From CADEEN01 sp963840805 (GTDB taxonomy: Bacteria; Pseudomonadota; Gammaproteobacteria; Burkholderiales; Burkholderiaceae_C), in the NCBI GenBank assembly GCA_963840805.1, contig CAWJAJ010000011.1, positions 558,001-622,000 on the forward strand: a DNA stretch of 64,000 bases, in the 5' to 3' direction. The stretch's first letter is position 1. Each line of letters starts with the position of its first letter. The notes beneath the pieces were generated by a model. That model worked only from the letters and a program-made list of their open reading frames with translations, had not been told where the DNA came from and searched no databases. Made by a program: the position numbers and the translations under genes. This document shows positions 8,411 to 18,147 of this stretch, piece after piece.

Positions 8411-10126
8411 ATGAACCCGAGAACCATCCCGATCACGCTGCAAGCGCCGAGCCGCCAGCGCAAGCGCGAGGCGCCGAAGGGCCGCGCGCGTCGACGCCGC
8501 GGCGCGCGATGCGGTGCGCGCGCTGCTCGGCGACGCGCCGCGCCAGCGCGACCTGCTGATCGAGCACCTGCACCGGCTCCAGGATCACTTCGGCCAGCTG
8601 TCGGCCGCCCACCTCGCGGCGCTCGCGGCAGAGATGAACCTGGCGCAGACCGAGGTCTACGAGGTCGCCACCTTCTATCACCACTTCGACGTGGTCAGGG
8701 AAGGCGAGGCGGCGCCGGCCGCGCTGACGGTGCGCGTCTGCGACGGCCTGTCGTGCGAGATGGCCGGCGCGCAAGGCCTGCTGCAGCGCCTGCCGGCGAT
8801 CCTGGGCCCGGACGTGCGCGTCATCGCGGCGCCGTGCATCGGCCGCTGCGAACAGGCGCCGGCGGTGGCGGTCGGCCAGCGTGCGGTGGCGCGCGCCACC
8901 TGCGAATCGGTGCGCGAGTCGGCCCAGGCGGCGGCCAGCGGCGCCGCGCCGGCACCGAGCAGCGAAGGCTTCGTCGACCGTGCCGCCTACGAGGCCGCAG
9001 GGCGGCTACCGCTTGCTCAGGCAGTGCATCGCCGGCGAGCTCGAGGTCGAAATGGTGATTCAGGCGATGGAGGACTCCGGGTTGCGCGGGCTCGGCGGCG
9101 CGGGCTTCCCGGCCGGCCGCAAGTGGCGCATCGTGCGCAACGAGGCCGCGCCGCGCCTGATGGCGGTGAACATCGACGAAGGCGAGCCCGGCACCTTCAA
9201 GGACCGCGTCTACCTCGAGCGCGATCCGCACCGTTTCCTCGAAGGCATGCTGATCGCGGCCTGGGCCGTGGGCATCGCACGCATCTATGTCTACCTGCGC
9301 GACGAATACCACGGCTGCCGCGCCGGATGCTCGAGGCCGAGCTGGCCCGGCTGCGGGCGCATCCGCCCTACCCCGGCATGCCCGAGATCGTGCTGCGGCG
9401 CGGTGCCGGCGCCTACATCTGCGGCGAAGAGTCGGCGATGATCGAATCGATCGAAGGCAAGCGCGGCATGCCGCGCCTGCGCCCGCCGTACGTCGCCCAG
9501 GTGGGCCTGTTCGGCCGGCCGACGCTGGAGCACAACTTCGAGACGCTGTACTGGGTGCGCGAGATTCTCGAGAAGGGCGGCGCGTGGTTCAGCTCGCACG
9601 GGCGCAACGGCCGCAAGGGGCTGCGCTCGTTCTCGGTCTCGGGACGCGTCAGGAGCCCGGGCGTCAAGCTGGCGCCCGCCGGCATCACGATCCGCGAACT
9701 GATCGACGAGTACTGCGGCGGCATGCAGGACGGGCACGCCTTCTACGCCTACCTGCCGGGCGGTGCGTCGGGCGGCATCCTGCCGGCGTCGCTCGGCGAC
9801 ATCCCGCTCGACTTCGACACGCTGCAGCCGTATGGCTGCTTCATCGGCTCGGCGGCGGTCGTCGTGCTGTCCGACAAGGACACGCGCCGTCGGCGCGGCG
9901 CGCAACCTGATGCGCTTCTTCGCCCACGAGTCCTGCGGCCAGTGCACGCCCTGCCGCAACGGCACGGCCAAGGCCTCGGCACTGATCGAGCAGCCGAAGT
10001 GGGACCTGCCGCTTGCTCGAAGACCTGTCGGCGGTGATGCGCGACGCGTCGATCTGCGGCCTCGGCCAGGCGGCGCCGAACCCGATCGACTGCGTCGTCA
10101 AGTACTTTCCCGGGGAACTGGCATGA
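8411..10126 (+). CDS. fdsB: Fused FdsG-FdsB subunit of NAD-dependent formate dehydrogenase (five frame breaks)
   Basis: Diaphorase part of a soluble molybdenum formate dehydrogenase. Residues ~30-165 are a NuoE/FdsG thioredoxin-like 2Fe-2S domain (CDGLSCEMAG, then CIGRCEQAP). After an Ala/Pro linker comes a NuoF/FdsB domain with the FMN loop GLGGAGFPAGRKW, the NADH motif YICGEESAMIESIEGKRG and the 4Fe-4S motif ESCGQCTPCRNG. No stop separates the two domains once indels are allowed for, so they look like one chain of about 570 residues, whereas Cupriavidus has separate fdsG and fdsB. Frame breaks lie near 8485, 8999 (extra A), 9322, 9885 and 10013 (extra T). The TGA at 10124 overlaps the fdsA ATG. 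Electrons from FdsA would pass to NAD+ here. Confidence 0.85.
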
Positions 10127-12964
10127 ACGCGGTCACGCGCAAGGAAGCCGCCGCGCTCGATGCGCCGACGGTGAGCTTCGAGCTCAACGGCCGCGCGGTC
10201 AGCGGCCGCGCCGACGAGACGATCATCGAAATTGCCCGCCGTGAAGGCATCGCGATCCCGCACCTGTGCTACGAGCCCGGGCTCGAATCGGTCGGCAACT
10301 GCCGCGCCTGCGTGGTCGAGATCGGCGGCGAGCGCGTGCTGGCGCCATCGTGCTGCCGCTCGCCGCAGGCCGGCATGAAGGTCACGACCGACAGTGAACG
10401 CGCCCTCAAGTCGCAGAAGCTGGTGCTCGAGCTGCTGCTGGCCGACATGCCCGAGCGCGACTACACGCGCCACAACGAGCTCGACGACTGGGCCGCGAAG
10501 CTCGGCGTCGGCAAGCCACGTTTCGCCGCGCGCGCACAGCCGGCACCGGATCTGTCGCACCCCGCCATCGCCGTCAACCTCGACGCCTGCATCCAGTGCA
10601 CGCGCTGCCTGCGCGCCTGCCGCGACGAACAGGTCAACGACGTCATCGGCCTGGCCTTCCGCGGCGAGCACGCAAGAATAGTGTTCGACATGGACGACCC
10701 GATGGGCGCCTCCACCTGCGTGGCCTGTGGCGAGTGCGTGCAGGCCTGCCCGACCGGGGCGCTGATGCCGGCGCGCGATGCGGCGCTGGCGGTGCCCGAC
10801 AAGCAGGTCGAGTCGGTGTGCCCGTATTGCGGTGTCGGCTGCCAGCTCACCTACAACGTCAAGGACAACCGGATCCTGTTCGTCGAAGGGCGCGACGGCC
10901 CGGCCAACCACGGCCGGCTGTGCGTCAAGGGGCGCTACGGCTTCGACTACGCGCACCACCCGCAGCGCCTGACCCGGCCGCTGATCCGGCGTACCGATGC
11001 GCCGCCGAAACGCGACATGCTGGGCGGCGACTTCGCGATGGACCCGGACCGCGTGATGGACATCTTCCGCGAGGCCACGTGGGACGAGGCGATCGCGTGT
11101 GCCGGCGGCAAGCTCAAGGCCCTCCGCGACCGCCACGGCAAGAAGGCGCTGGCCGGCTTCGGTTCGGCCAAGGGCAGCAACGAAGAGGCCTACCTGTTCC
11201 AGAAGCTGGTGCGCACGGGGTTCGGCAGCAACAACGTCGACCACTGCACCCGGCTGTGCCACGCCTCGTCGGTGGTGGCCCTGCTCGAAGGCATCGGCTC
11301 GGGCGCGGTCAGCAACCCGGTGATGGACGTGACCCAGGCCGAGGTGGTGATCCTGATCGGCGCCAACCCGACGGTGAACCACCCGGTCGCCGCCACCTGG
11401 ATCAAGAACGCGGTCGACAACGGCACCAAGCTGGTCGTGCTCGACCCGCGCCGCTCCGATCTCGCGCGCGTCGCCCACCGCTTCCTGCAGTTCAAGCCCG
11501 ACACCGACGTGGCGATGTTGAACGCGATGATGAACGTCATCGTCACCGAGGGCCTGGTCGACGAAGGCTTCATCGCCAGCCGCACCATCGGCTACGACGA
11601 ATTGCGCAAGAACGTCGAGGGCTACACGCCGGAGGCGATGGCGCCGATCTGCGGCATCGACGCCGACACGCTGCGCGAGGTGGCGCGGCTGTACGCCAAG
11701 TCCAAGGCCTCGATGATCCTGTGGGGCATGGGCGTCAGCCAGCATGTGCACGGCACCGACAACGCGCGCTGCCTGATCGCGCTGGCGCTGATGACCGGCC
11801 AGATCGGCCGCCCCGGCACCGGCCTGCACCCGCTGCGCGGCCAGAACAACGTGCAGGGCGCGTCCGACGCCGGCCTGATCCCGATGATGCTGCCCGATTA
11901 CCAGCACGTCACGAAGCCGGAGGTGCGCCAGCGCTTCGAGCACGCGTGGAAGCTCGCCCCCGGCACGCTCGACGACCAGGTCGGCCTGACCGTGGTCGAG
12001 GTGATGCACGCGATCAAGCACGGCAGCATCCGCGGCATGTACGTGCAGGGCGAGAACCCGGCGATGTCCGACCCCGACGCGAACCACGCGCGCGAGGCGC
12101 TGGCCGCGCTCGAGCACCTGGTGGTGCAGGACATCTTCCTGACCGAGACCGCCTACCTGGCCGACGTGATCCTGCCGGCGAGCGCCTTCCCCGAGAAGAC
12201 CGGCAGCTTCACCAACACCGACCGGCTGGTGCAGATGGGCCGCCAGGCGATCGATCCGCCGGGCGATGCGCGCCAGGACCTGTGGATCATCGAGCAGATC
12301 GCCAATCAGCTCGGCTGCGGCTGGACACTACGGCCACGTGTCCGAAGTGTTCGACGAGATGCGCCGCACCATGCCCAGCATCGGCGGCATCACCTGGGAA
12401 CGCCTCGAGCGCGAACACGCCGTGACCTACCCCTGCGTCAAGGAAGGCGACCCCGGCGACCCGGTCGTGTTCACCGAACAGTTCCCGCGCGAAGGCGGCA
12501 AGGCGCGTTTCGTGCCGGCCGACATCATCCCGGCCGCCGAGCGCCCCGACGCCGAGTACCCGATGGTGCTGATCACCGGCCGCCAGCTCGAACATTGGCA
12601 CACCGGCAGCATGACGCGACGGGCCTCGGTGCTCGATGCGATCGAACCGGACCCGACGGCGCTGGTCCATCCGCTCGATCTCGAGGCCCTGGGTGCGAAG
12701 GCCGGCGACCTGCTGACGATCGAATCGCGGCGCGGCGCCGTTTCGCTGTTCGCGCGTGCAGAGGAAGGCACGCCGCGCGGCGCCGTGTTCGTGCCCTTCT
12801 GCTACTACGAGGCCGCGATCAACAGGCTGACCAACGCGGCACTCGACCCGTTCGCGAAGATCCCGGAGTTCAAGTACTGTGCGATCCGCGTCCGCTCGGG
12901 AGGCGAGCCGCCGCGCCAAGGCAGCTACGGCGGCGGGCAGATCCTCGCCGCGCCCCGGCCCTGA
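10123..12964 (+). CDS. fdsA: NAD-dependent formate dehydrogenase catalytic subunit FdsA (frameshift near 12325)
   Basis: Molybdopterin catalytic subunit oxidising formate to CO2, about 946 residues when repaired. Domain order: N-terminal 2Fe-2S ferredoxin-like domain (CYEPGLESVGNCRACVVEIG), two 4Fe-4S sites (CIQCTRCLRAC near residue 157 and CVACGECVQAC near 199), the Fe4S4 motif CPYCGVGC near 233, then the molybdopterin domains. The Mo-ligand residue is Cys in RLCHASS at about residue 379, not selenocysteine. An extra A at about 12325 (GCGW|HYGHVSEVFDEM) shifts the frame, and the C-terminal domain runs to 12964. The start overlaps the end of the FdsGB gene (ATGA). No fdsC or fdsD follows, so maturation factors must be elsewhere. 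Confidence 0.93.
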
Positions 12965-13073
12965 GCTGATCGTGCCGCGTCCGCCGTCGGTTTCTACGCA
13001 GGCCGGCCGCGGACACTCTGGTCTCTAATAGCGGCCGGCCCCACCCCAGACGCACGCACACGGAACAAGCAAG

Positions 13074-14268
13074 ATGGAGATGCTCTCGACCCCGGAATTC
13101 TGGATCGCCGTCGGCCAGATCATCATGATCGACATCCTGCTGGGTGGCGACAACGCCGTGGTGATCGCGCTGGCCTGCCGCAAGCTGCCGCCCAAGCAGC
13201 GCACCCAGGGCATCCTGTGGGGCACCGCCGGCGCGATCGTGCTGCGCATCATCCTGATCTTCTTTGCGCTGCAGTTGCTGGCGATCCCGTTCCTGAAGAT
13301 CGTCGGCGCGCTGCTGCTGGTCTGGATCGGTGTCAAGCTGCTGGTGCCCGAGCACGAGGACGGGCACGCCAACATCGAAGGCAGCGACAAGCTGTGGGGC
13401 GCCGTCAAGACCGTGATCGTGGCCGACTTCGTGATGAGCGTGGACAACGTCATCGCGATCGCCGGCGCCGCCGAGGCGTCGGGCAGCGGCCACGGCATGG
13501 CGCTGGTGATCTTCGGCGTGCTGGTCAGCATCCCGATCATCGTCTGGGGCAGCCAGATGGTGATCAAGCTGATGGACCGCTTCCCCGCCATCATCACGCT
13601 GGGCGGCATGCTGCTGGGCTGGATCGCCGGCACGATGACCGTCACCGACCCGGCGCTGGTCAACCCCGACGTGCTGCCGCAGCTGCCCAAGATCGTCGCC
13701 AGCGACGCGGTCCGCTACGGCGCCGGTCTTGCAGGCGCGTTGCTGGTGCTGGCCATCGGCAGGTTCCTGACTGCACGCCATGCCCGGCAAGCGGTGCCAG
13801 CCGCCGTTGCGGCAGCCCGCCGCTGTGGCCGGCCGCCTGCGGCGCATCCTGCTGGCCGTGGATGGCTCCGAGGCCTCGCAGAAGGCGGTGCAACAGGTAC
13901 TGGCGATGCGTGGCGAACTGCGCGACCCGGCGGGCATCGAGCTGCACGTGGTCAACGTGCAGCGACCGGTCTCGGGAGATGTCTCTTCCTTCGTCGCCAA
14001 GCAATCGCTGCAAGAGTACTACGACGAACGCAGCGAGGCCGCGCTGCAATCGGCACGCGGCCTGCTCCAGGGTGCCGGTGCGATCGTCAAGGAGCATCGA
14101 AGCATCGGTATCCCGGGAGCGACCATCGCCGAACTCGCACGCAGCGAAGGCTGCGACATGATCGTGATGGGCACCCGCGGCCTGGGTTCACACACGGCGG
14201 CACTTGTCGGGTCGGTGGCGCAGAGCACGCTCGAGCATGCCAGCGTGCCTGTCCTGCTGGTGAGGTGA
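13074..14268 (+). CDS. TerC-family integral membrane protein, apparently continuing into a universal stress domain (frame break about 13790-13840)
   Basis: Residues 1-240 are a TerC/YjbE-type membrane protein. There are about seven hydrophobic segments, with the paired acidic motifs ILLGGDNAVVIALA and VMSVDNVIAIAGA. TerC proteins are linked to metal-ion (often Mn) export and tellurite phenotypes, but the substrate here is not known. The TerC frame has no stop where family members normally end (after ...LAIGRFLTARHARQ) and stays open to 14477 over what is clearly a Usp domain in the neighbouring frame. One extra base between 13790 and 13840 would give either a normal stop nearby or a TerC-Usp fusion. 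Which of these is true cannot be decided here. The ATG at 13074 follows a weak purine-rich site. Confidence 0.75.
13780..14268 (+). CDS. Universal stress protein UspA family (separate gene or fused domain)
   Basis: About 145 residues of UspA fold: RILLAVDGSEASQKAVQQVL at the start and an ATP-binding-type signature DMIVMGTRGLGSHTAALVGS near the end, finishing with VPVLLVR. If translated alone it would start at the ATG at 13780 with a leader of ~20 residues that does not look like Usp. That supports a fusion with TerC through a lost or gained base. It faces a second, unrelated-copy usp gene on the other strand across a 22-base gap (14269-14290). Confidence 0.7.
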   Translation: MPGKRCQPPLRQPAAVAGRLRRILLAVDGSEASQKAVQQVLAMRGELRDPAGIELHVVNVQRPVSGDVSSFVAKQSLQEYYDERSEAALQSARGLLQGAGAIVKEHRSIGIPGATIAELARSEGCDMIVMGTRGLGSHTAALVGSVAQSTLEHASVPVLLVR

Positions 14269-14290
14269 CGGGCTCGCGCGCCCGGCCCGC

Positions 14291-14734
14291 CTATCGGCAG
14301 ACGAGCACCGGCACCTTCGTGTGCGTCAGCACCTTCTGCGTCTCGCTGCCCAGCAGCACCCCTGCCAGGCCGCGACGGCCGTGCGAGGCCATCACGATCA
14401 GGTCGCACTTGCGTTGCGCGGCAACCTTCAGGATGGTCTCGGCCGGGAACTCGTCGGTGACAGTCACGCCTTCGTAGGCGATACCGGCCTGTTGTGCGGC
14501 CTTCTCGATCACGCCGAGGTAACGCGCCGCGGCACGCGCGGTCAGGGCCGCGTGTTCGTCGGGCTGCATCAGCGCGACGGGAACCATGCCCTCGAAGACC
14601 ACCGGCGTCGGTGCCGGCGCAACAAAGAGCCCCGTCACCCGGGCGCCGATTGCCTTGGCCAACTCGATGCCCTGCACCACGGCATGGCCGGACAGCGTCG
14701 AACCATCGGTCGGAATCAGGATGTGCTTGTACAT
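14291..14734 (-). CDS. Universal stress protein UspA family
   Basis: 147-residue single-domain Usp. The N-terminal strand is MYKHILIPTDGSTLSGHAVV, and the C-terminal nucleotide-binding motif is CDLIVMASHGRRGLAGVLLGSE with the G-2x-G-9x-G(S/T) spacing expected of ATP-binding members. It lies 22 bases downstream of the transporter gene on the same strand and is probably co-transcribed with it. Usp proteins respond to starvation or energy stress. No specific partner is indicated. Confidence 0.88.
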   Translation of the reverse strand: MYKHILIPTDGSTLSGHAVVQGIELAKAIGARVTGLFVAPAPTPVVFEGMVPVALMQPDEHAALTARAAARYLGVIEKAAQQAGIAYEGVTVTDEFPAETILKVAAQRKCDLIVMASHGRRGLAGVLLGSETQKVLTHTKVPVLVCR

Positions 14735-14756
14735 GGCAGCCTCCAGTGTCGGACCA

Positions 14757-16074
14757 TCACTTCACGTAGGGCAGCACCCAGATCAGCATGCCCAGCGCAT
14801 AACAGACCCCGGCCGCGACGAGCGTGAACGGCACGCTCCAGGCCAGGAACTCGCGCAGCGAGACCTTGCGGTTCTCCTCGCGCTGGCAGATGTTGAGCGC
14901 GGCATACAGCGCCGGCGCACCCGCCACGGTGAGGTTGCTGCCCAGCGTGCCCGACCACAGCAGCATCCACCACAGCGGCCAGGGCTCGACGCCGTCGGCC
15001 TGCAGGTCCTTGATGGTGTGCAGGAAGGTCAGGATGTAGGCATCGTGCTCGACGATGCCGACGATCGGAACGGTGAGCCAGTACATCAGCGTCGCGCCGA
15101 GCGCGTAATTCTCGGTGAAAACCGGGCGCAGCTGGCTCGACCAGCGCGTCGAGGATGTGCATCCGCTCCAGGCCACCGACCAGCGCGAACAGGGCGATGT
15201 AGAAGAAGATCGCACGCCAGTCGAGTCCTTCGAGGATCTTCTCGAAGTCGGGCGCCTTGACGCGATCGCCCAGCAGTTCGAGCAGCAGCACCAGCGTGAT
15301 GGCGCCGGTCATCGCGATGAAGCCGAGCTTGACGCCCAGGACCTGGCGCATCGCCATGCCGAGTACGGTCAGCAGGAACCAGCCGACGACGATGGTGGCG
15401 AAGAGCTTGTTCGGGATGCGTGTCTCGATGCCCAACTTGTCGAGATCCACCGCCTGCCGGCCATAGCCGCGAAAGCCGTAGGCATACATCGCTGCCAGCG
15501 TGATCACGAAGGTGACGATCAGGATCGGGAACGACGACGGGCGCCCGAACTGCCAGAAGAAGTCCATGAACTCCGCACCGGCCACACTGTGCAGCATCTG
15601 CGGCGGCAGGTCGCCCAGCAGCATCGCCGAGCCCATGAAGTTGGCCGCAAAGCCGATCATCAGCACCAGCGGCGTCACCGGCAGCTTCAGCGCCCGGGCC
15701 AGCGGCAGCGCCACCGGCGCCATCATCAGGATCACGACCACGTTGTCGACGAACATCGAGATCACGCCGGCCAGCATCGACAGGATCATCACCAGCAGGC
15801 CGGGCCGCCCGCCCGACAGGCGCAGGGCCTGCACCGACAGCCAACTGGGCACGCCGGTCTTGCCGAAGTAGGACGCAATGATCCAGACGCTGACCAGGAT
15901 CGCCATCACGTTCCAGTCGACCAGCCCGAAGGCGTCGACGTCGCTCATCACGCCGATCCAGATCATTACGACGACGCCGATCAGCGCGGCCACCGCACTG
16001 TCGACGACGTTGGAGATGACCGCGATGATCGTGACCGCGAAGACCGCAACGGCCAGCCATGCCATGGTGTCCAT
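14757..16074 (-). CDS. SLC13/ArsB/NhaD-like ion transporter (frameshift near 15134)
   Basis: Polytopic membrane protein of about 438 residues when repaired, with about 11-12 hydrophobic segments in two related halves. The helix-hairpin region SMFVDNVVVILMMAPVALPL in the first half and LGSNLTVAGAPALYAALNI in the second are typical of the ion-transporter superfamily (SLC13, ArsB, NhaD). An extra base at about 15134 breaks the frame after ALVE; the true sequence continues QLRPVFTENYALGATLMYW. I chose the ATG at 16074 (MDTMAWLAV), which follows GGTGGGTGAA, over the in-frame GTG at 16083. The substrate is unknown: Na+/H+, citrate or other dicarboxylates are possible. A usp gene follows on the same strand. 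Confidence 0.8.
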
Positions 16075-16275
16075 TTCACCCACCCGTCTTTGTTGGTTCC
16101 CGCCAGGGCGCGCGTGCTGGCGCTTCAGGGCCAGGACCCGGCTTGCGGCGACTTCTCATCCCAGGCGAATTGTCCACGTCACCGCACGGCACGTCCCCGG
16201 CAAAAACCCGCTCACCTCGGCACTCACTGTGCCGGGCACGCCACGGTGCCGGCGCTGTTGGCGCAACGACGCGGC

Positions 16276-16302
16276 GCGGCCGCGCGGATTTCGCGCGGCC
16301 GC
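16276..16302 (-). terminator. GC-rich hairpin downstream of the panE-like gene
   Basis: Perfect 11-base arms (GCGGCCGCGCG and its complement) around a 5-base loop, 11 bases past the panE-like stop codon. There is no U-tract on either strand, so it may be a weak or factor-assisted terminator rather than a standard intrinsic one. The rest of the gap 16084-16312 holds nothing I recognise. Confidence 0.4.
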
Positions 16303-16312
16303 TGCCGGAAGC

Positions 16313-17325
16313 TCAGCCCACGGGCTGCATCCTCACACGGCCCTTGTCCTCTTCCATCGTCTTGGCCAGCAGCTTGACCAGCGCATAGACGGTATCGATG
16401 TGCGGCGTGGCGGTGTCGGTCAGGCGTCCGAGTTCGACCACCGAGCCGACCAGCGCGTCGATCTCCGGCGCGCGGCCGGCTTCGATGTCCTGCAGCATCG
16501 ACGTCTTGTGCTTGCCGACCTTCTCGGCGCCGGCGATGCGCTTGTCGAGCGAGACGCGGAATTCGATGCCGAGCTTGTTCGCGACGGTCTGCGCCTCGCG
16601 CATCATGTTGGCCGCCAGCTCGCGCGTCAGCGGGTACTGGCAGATGTCGACCAGCGTGGAGTGCGCGAGGGCGCTGATCGGGTTGAAGGTCAGGTTGCCC
16701 CACAGCTTGAGCCAGATCTCGGCGCGGATGTTGTCGAGCACCGGGGCCTTGAAACCGGCATGCGGTGAAGCACTCCGACACCCGCGTCACGCGCTCGGTG
16801 GTGCGGCCGTCGAGCTCGCCGATCGGGAAGCGATCGCCCTCGATGTGCCTGACGACGCCCGGCGCGGTCAACTCGGAGGCCGGGTAGACCACGCAACCGA
16901 TGATCTGGCTGGCCGGGATCGTCTCGCTGAGCAGACCGGTCGGGTCGACGCTTCTGACCGGGGTGCCGTCGAACGCGCCGCCGACACCGTGGAAGTACCA
17001 GAACGGGATGCCGTTCTGCATCGTCACGACCACGGTCTGCGGCCCGAGCAGCCGCGGCAGGTCCCGCGCGACGGCTTCCACCTGATGGGCCTTCATCGCC
17101 AGCACCACGATGTCCTGCACCCCGGCCTCGGCGTAGTCGTTGGTGGCCTTCACGTTGCGCGCCACGTGCTCGATGCCGTCGTGCATGACCAGCTTCATGC
17201 CGTTGTCGCGGATCGCCGTCGAGGTTGGCGCCGCGCACGATGAAGGTGACGTCTTCGCCTGCCAGGGCGAGCTTGACGCCGACGTAGCCGCCGATGGCCC
17301 CGGCGCCGATGATGGCAATTTTCAT
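16313..17325 (-). CDS. Ketopantoate-reductase (PanE/ApbA) family protein (frameshifts near 16760 and 17220)
   Basis: NADP-dependent 2-ketoacid reductase family, about 336 residues when repaired. The Rossmann motif GAGAIGGYVG is at the N-terminus, and the PanE-type middle motif MQNGIPFWYFHG is visible. The C-terminal helical domain starts DNIRAEIWLKLWGNLTFNPI, holding the conserved catalytic Lys and Asn. One extra base near 17220 (RGANL|TAIRDNGM) and one near 16760 (FTA|GFKAPVLDN) break the frame. It is last in a four-gene operon after two FAH-family genes. Substrate is uncertain: ketopantoate is the family default, but PanE homologues have been reported as oxalyl-CoA reductases in Methylobacterium, and an oxalate locus lies 3 kb away. 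Confidence 0.8.
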
Positions 17326-17361
17326 GATGTCGATCTGGAGAGTTGGAAACGTTTGGCGGCC

Positions 17362-18147
17362 TCACTCGACACGATTGCCGAGCTTGCCGATGCCGGCGAT
17401 CTCGACCTCGACCGTGCTGCCCGGCTTCATCGAGCCGACACCCACCGAGGTGCCGCACAGGATGATGTCACCGGGCAAGAGCGTCATGTCGTGGGAGATC
17501 ATGCTGACGAGTTGTTCGACCGTAAAGCGCATGTCGCTGATCGGATATTCCTGGCGCACCACGCCGTCGAGAAGGGTCCGGACGGTCAGTGTCGCGGGGT
17601 CGAGCCCCGTGACGATGGCCGGACCGAACGGACAGAAGGTGTCGAAGCCCTTGGCACGGACCCACTGCGCGAACGACGCGTCGCGGTGGATGATGTCTGC
17701 CACCGTGACATCGTTGGCGCACGTGAAGCCGAAGACATGGTCCATCGCCTGCTCGACCGTCACGGCCTTGGCGCGCTTGCCGATGACGATGCCGAGTTCC
17801 CCCTCGAACACCATCTTGCCGCCGCCCGGCGGCGTGTGGATCGCCTCACCCGGATCGAGATAGCTGTTGGGCGACTTGATCAGGTACAGCGGTTCGGGTG
17901 GCCGGGCCAGGTTCAGCTTGGCCGCCAGTTGCCCGAAGTTGTTCCACAGCGCCAGCACCTTGCTCGGCCGCGTCGGCATCAGCAGCTTGACATCGGCGAG
18001 CGCCAGCTGGCGCCCGGTTGCAGCGGGCTGCGCGAACATGTCGCCCTCGAAGACGTCGACGCGATCGCCGGCGAGGGTGCCGAAGCCGGCGCCTGCGTGG
18101 TGGTGGAAGCGCACCCAAGTCGTTGTGTTTGTCATGTTGCGCGTCAC
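17362..18147 (-). CDS. Fumarylacetoacetate hydrolase family protein, copy 1
   Basis: 261 residues. The C-terminal FAH catalytic fold is recognised by FEGELGIVIGKRAKAVTVEQ, the metal-binding Glu pair in FEGEL, FGFTCANDVTVADI, and the ending LCGTSVGVGSMKPGS. The family includes acylpyruvate hydrolases, oxaloacetate decarboxylases and 5-carboxymethyl-2-hydroxymuconate isomerases/decarboxylases, and the exact reaction cannot be read from sequence. It overlaps its upstream paralogue by 4 bases (ATGA), so the pair is translationally coupled and may form a heteromer like the two halves of HpaG. Confidence 0.88.
   Translation of the reverse strand: MTRNMTNTTTWVRFHHHAGAGFGTLAGDRVDVFEGDMFAQPAATGRQLALADVKLLMPTRPSKVLALWNNFGQLAAKLNLARPPEPLYLIKSPNSYLDPGEAIHTPPGGGKMVFEGELGIVIGKRAKAVTVEQAMDHVFGFTCANDVTVADIIHRDASFAQWVRAKGFDTFCPFGPAIVTGLDPATLTVRTLLDGVVRQEYPISDMRFTVEQLVSMISHDMTLLPGDIILCGTSVGVGSMKPGSTVEVEIAGIGKLGNRVE

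Noticed and set aside
12965..13073. Manganese (yybP-ykoY) riboswitch before TerC, or before the GDT1-like gene at 38.0 kb
   Set aside because: Such riboswitches often precede these families, but I could not find the conserved core in either leader.
14716..16377. Long plus-strand frames opposite the SLC13/NhaD-like transporter
   Set aside because: Residue composition (His, Gln, Arg runs) is that of an antisense shadow; the minus strand encodes clear membrane helices.
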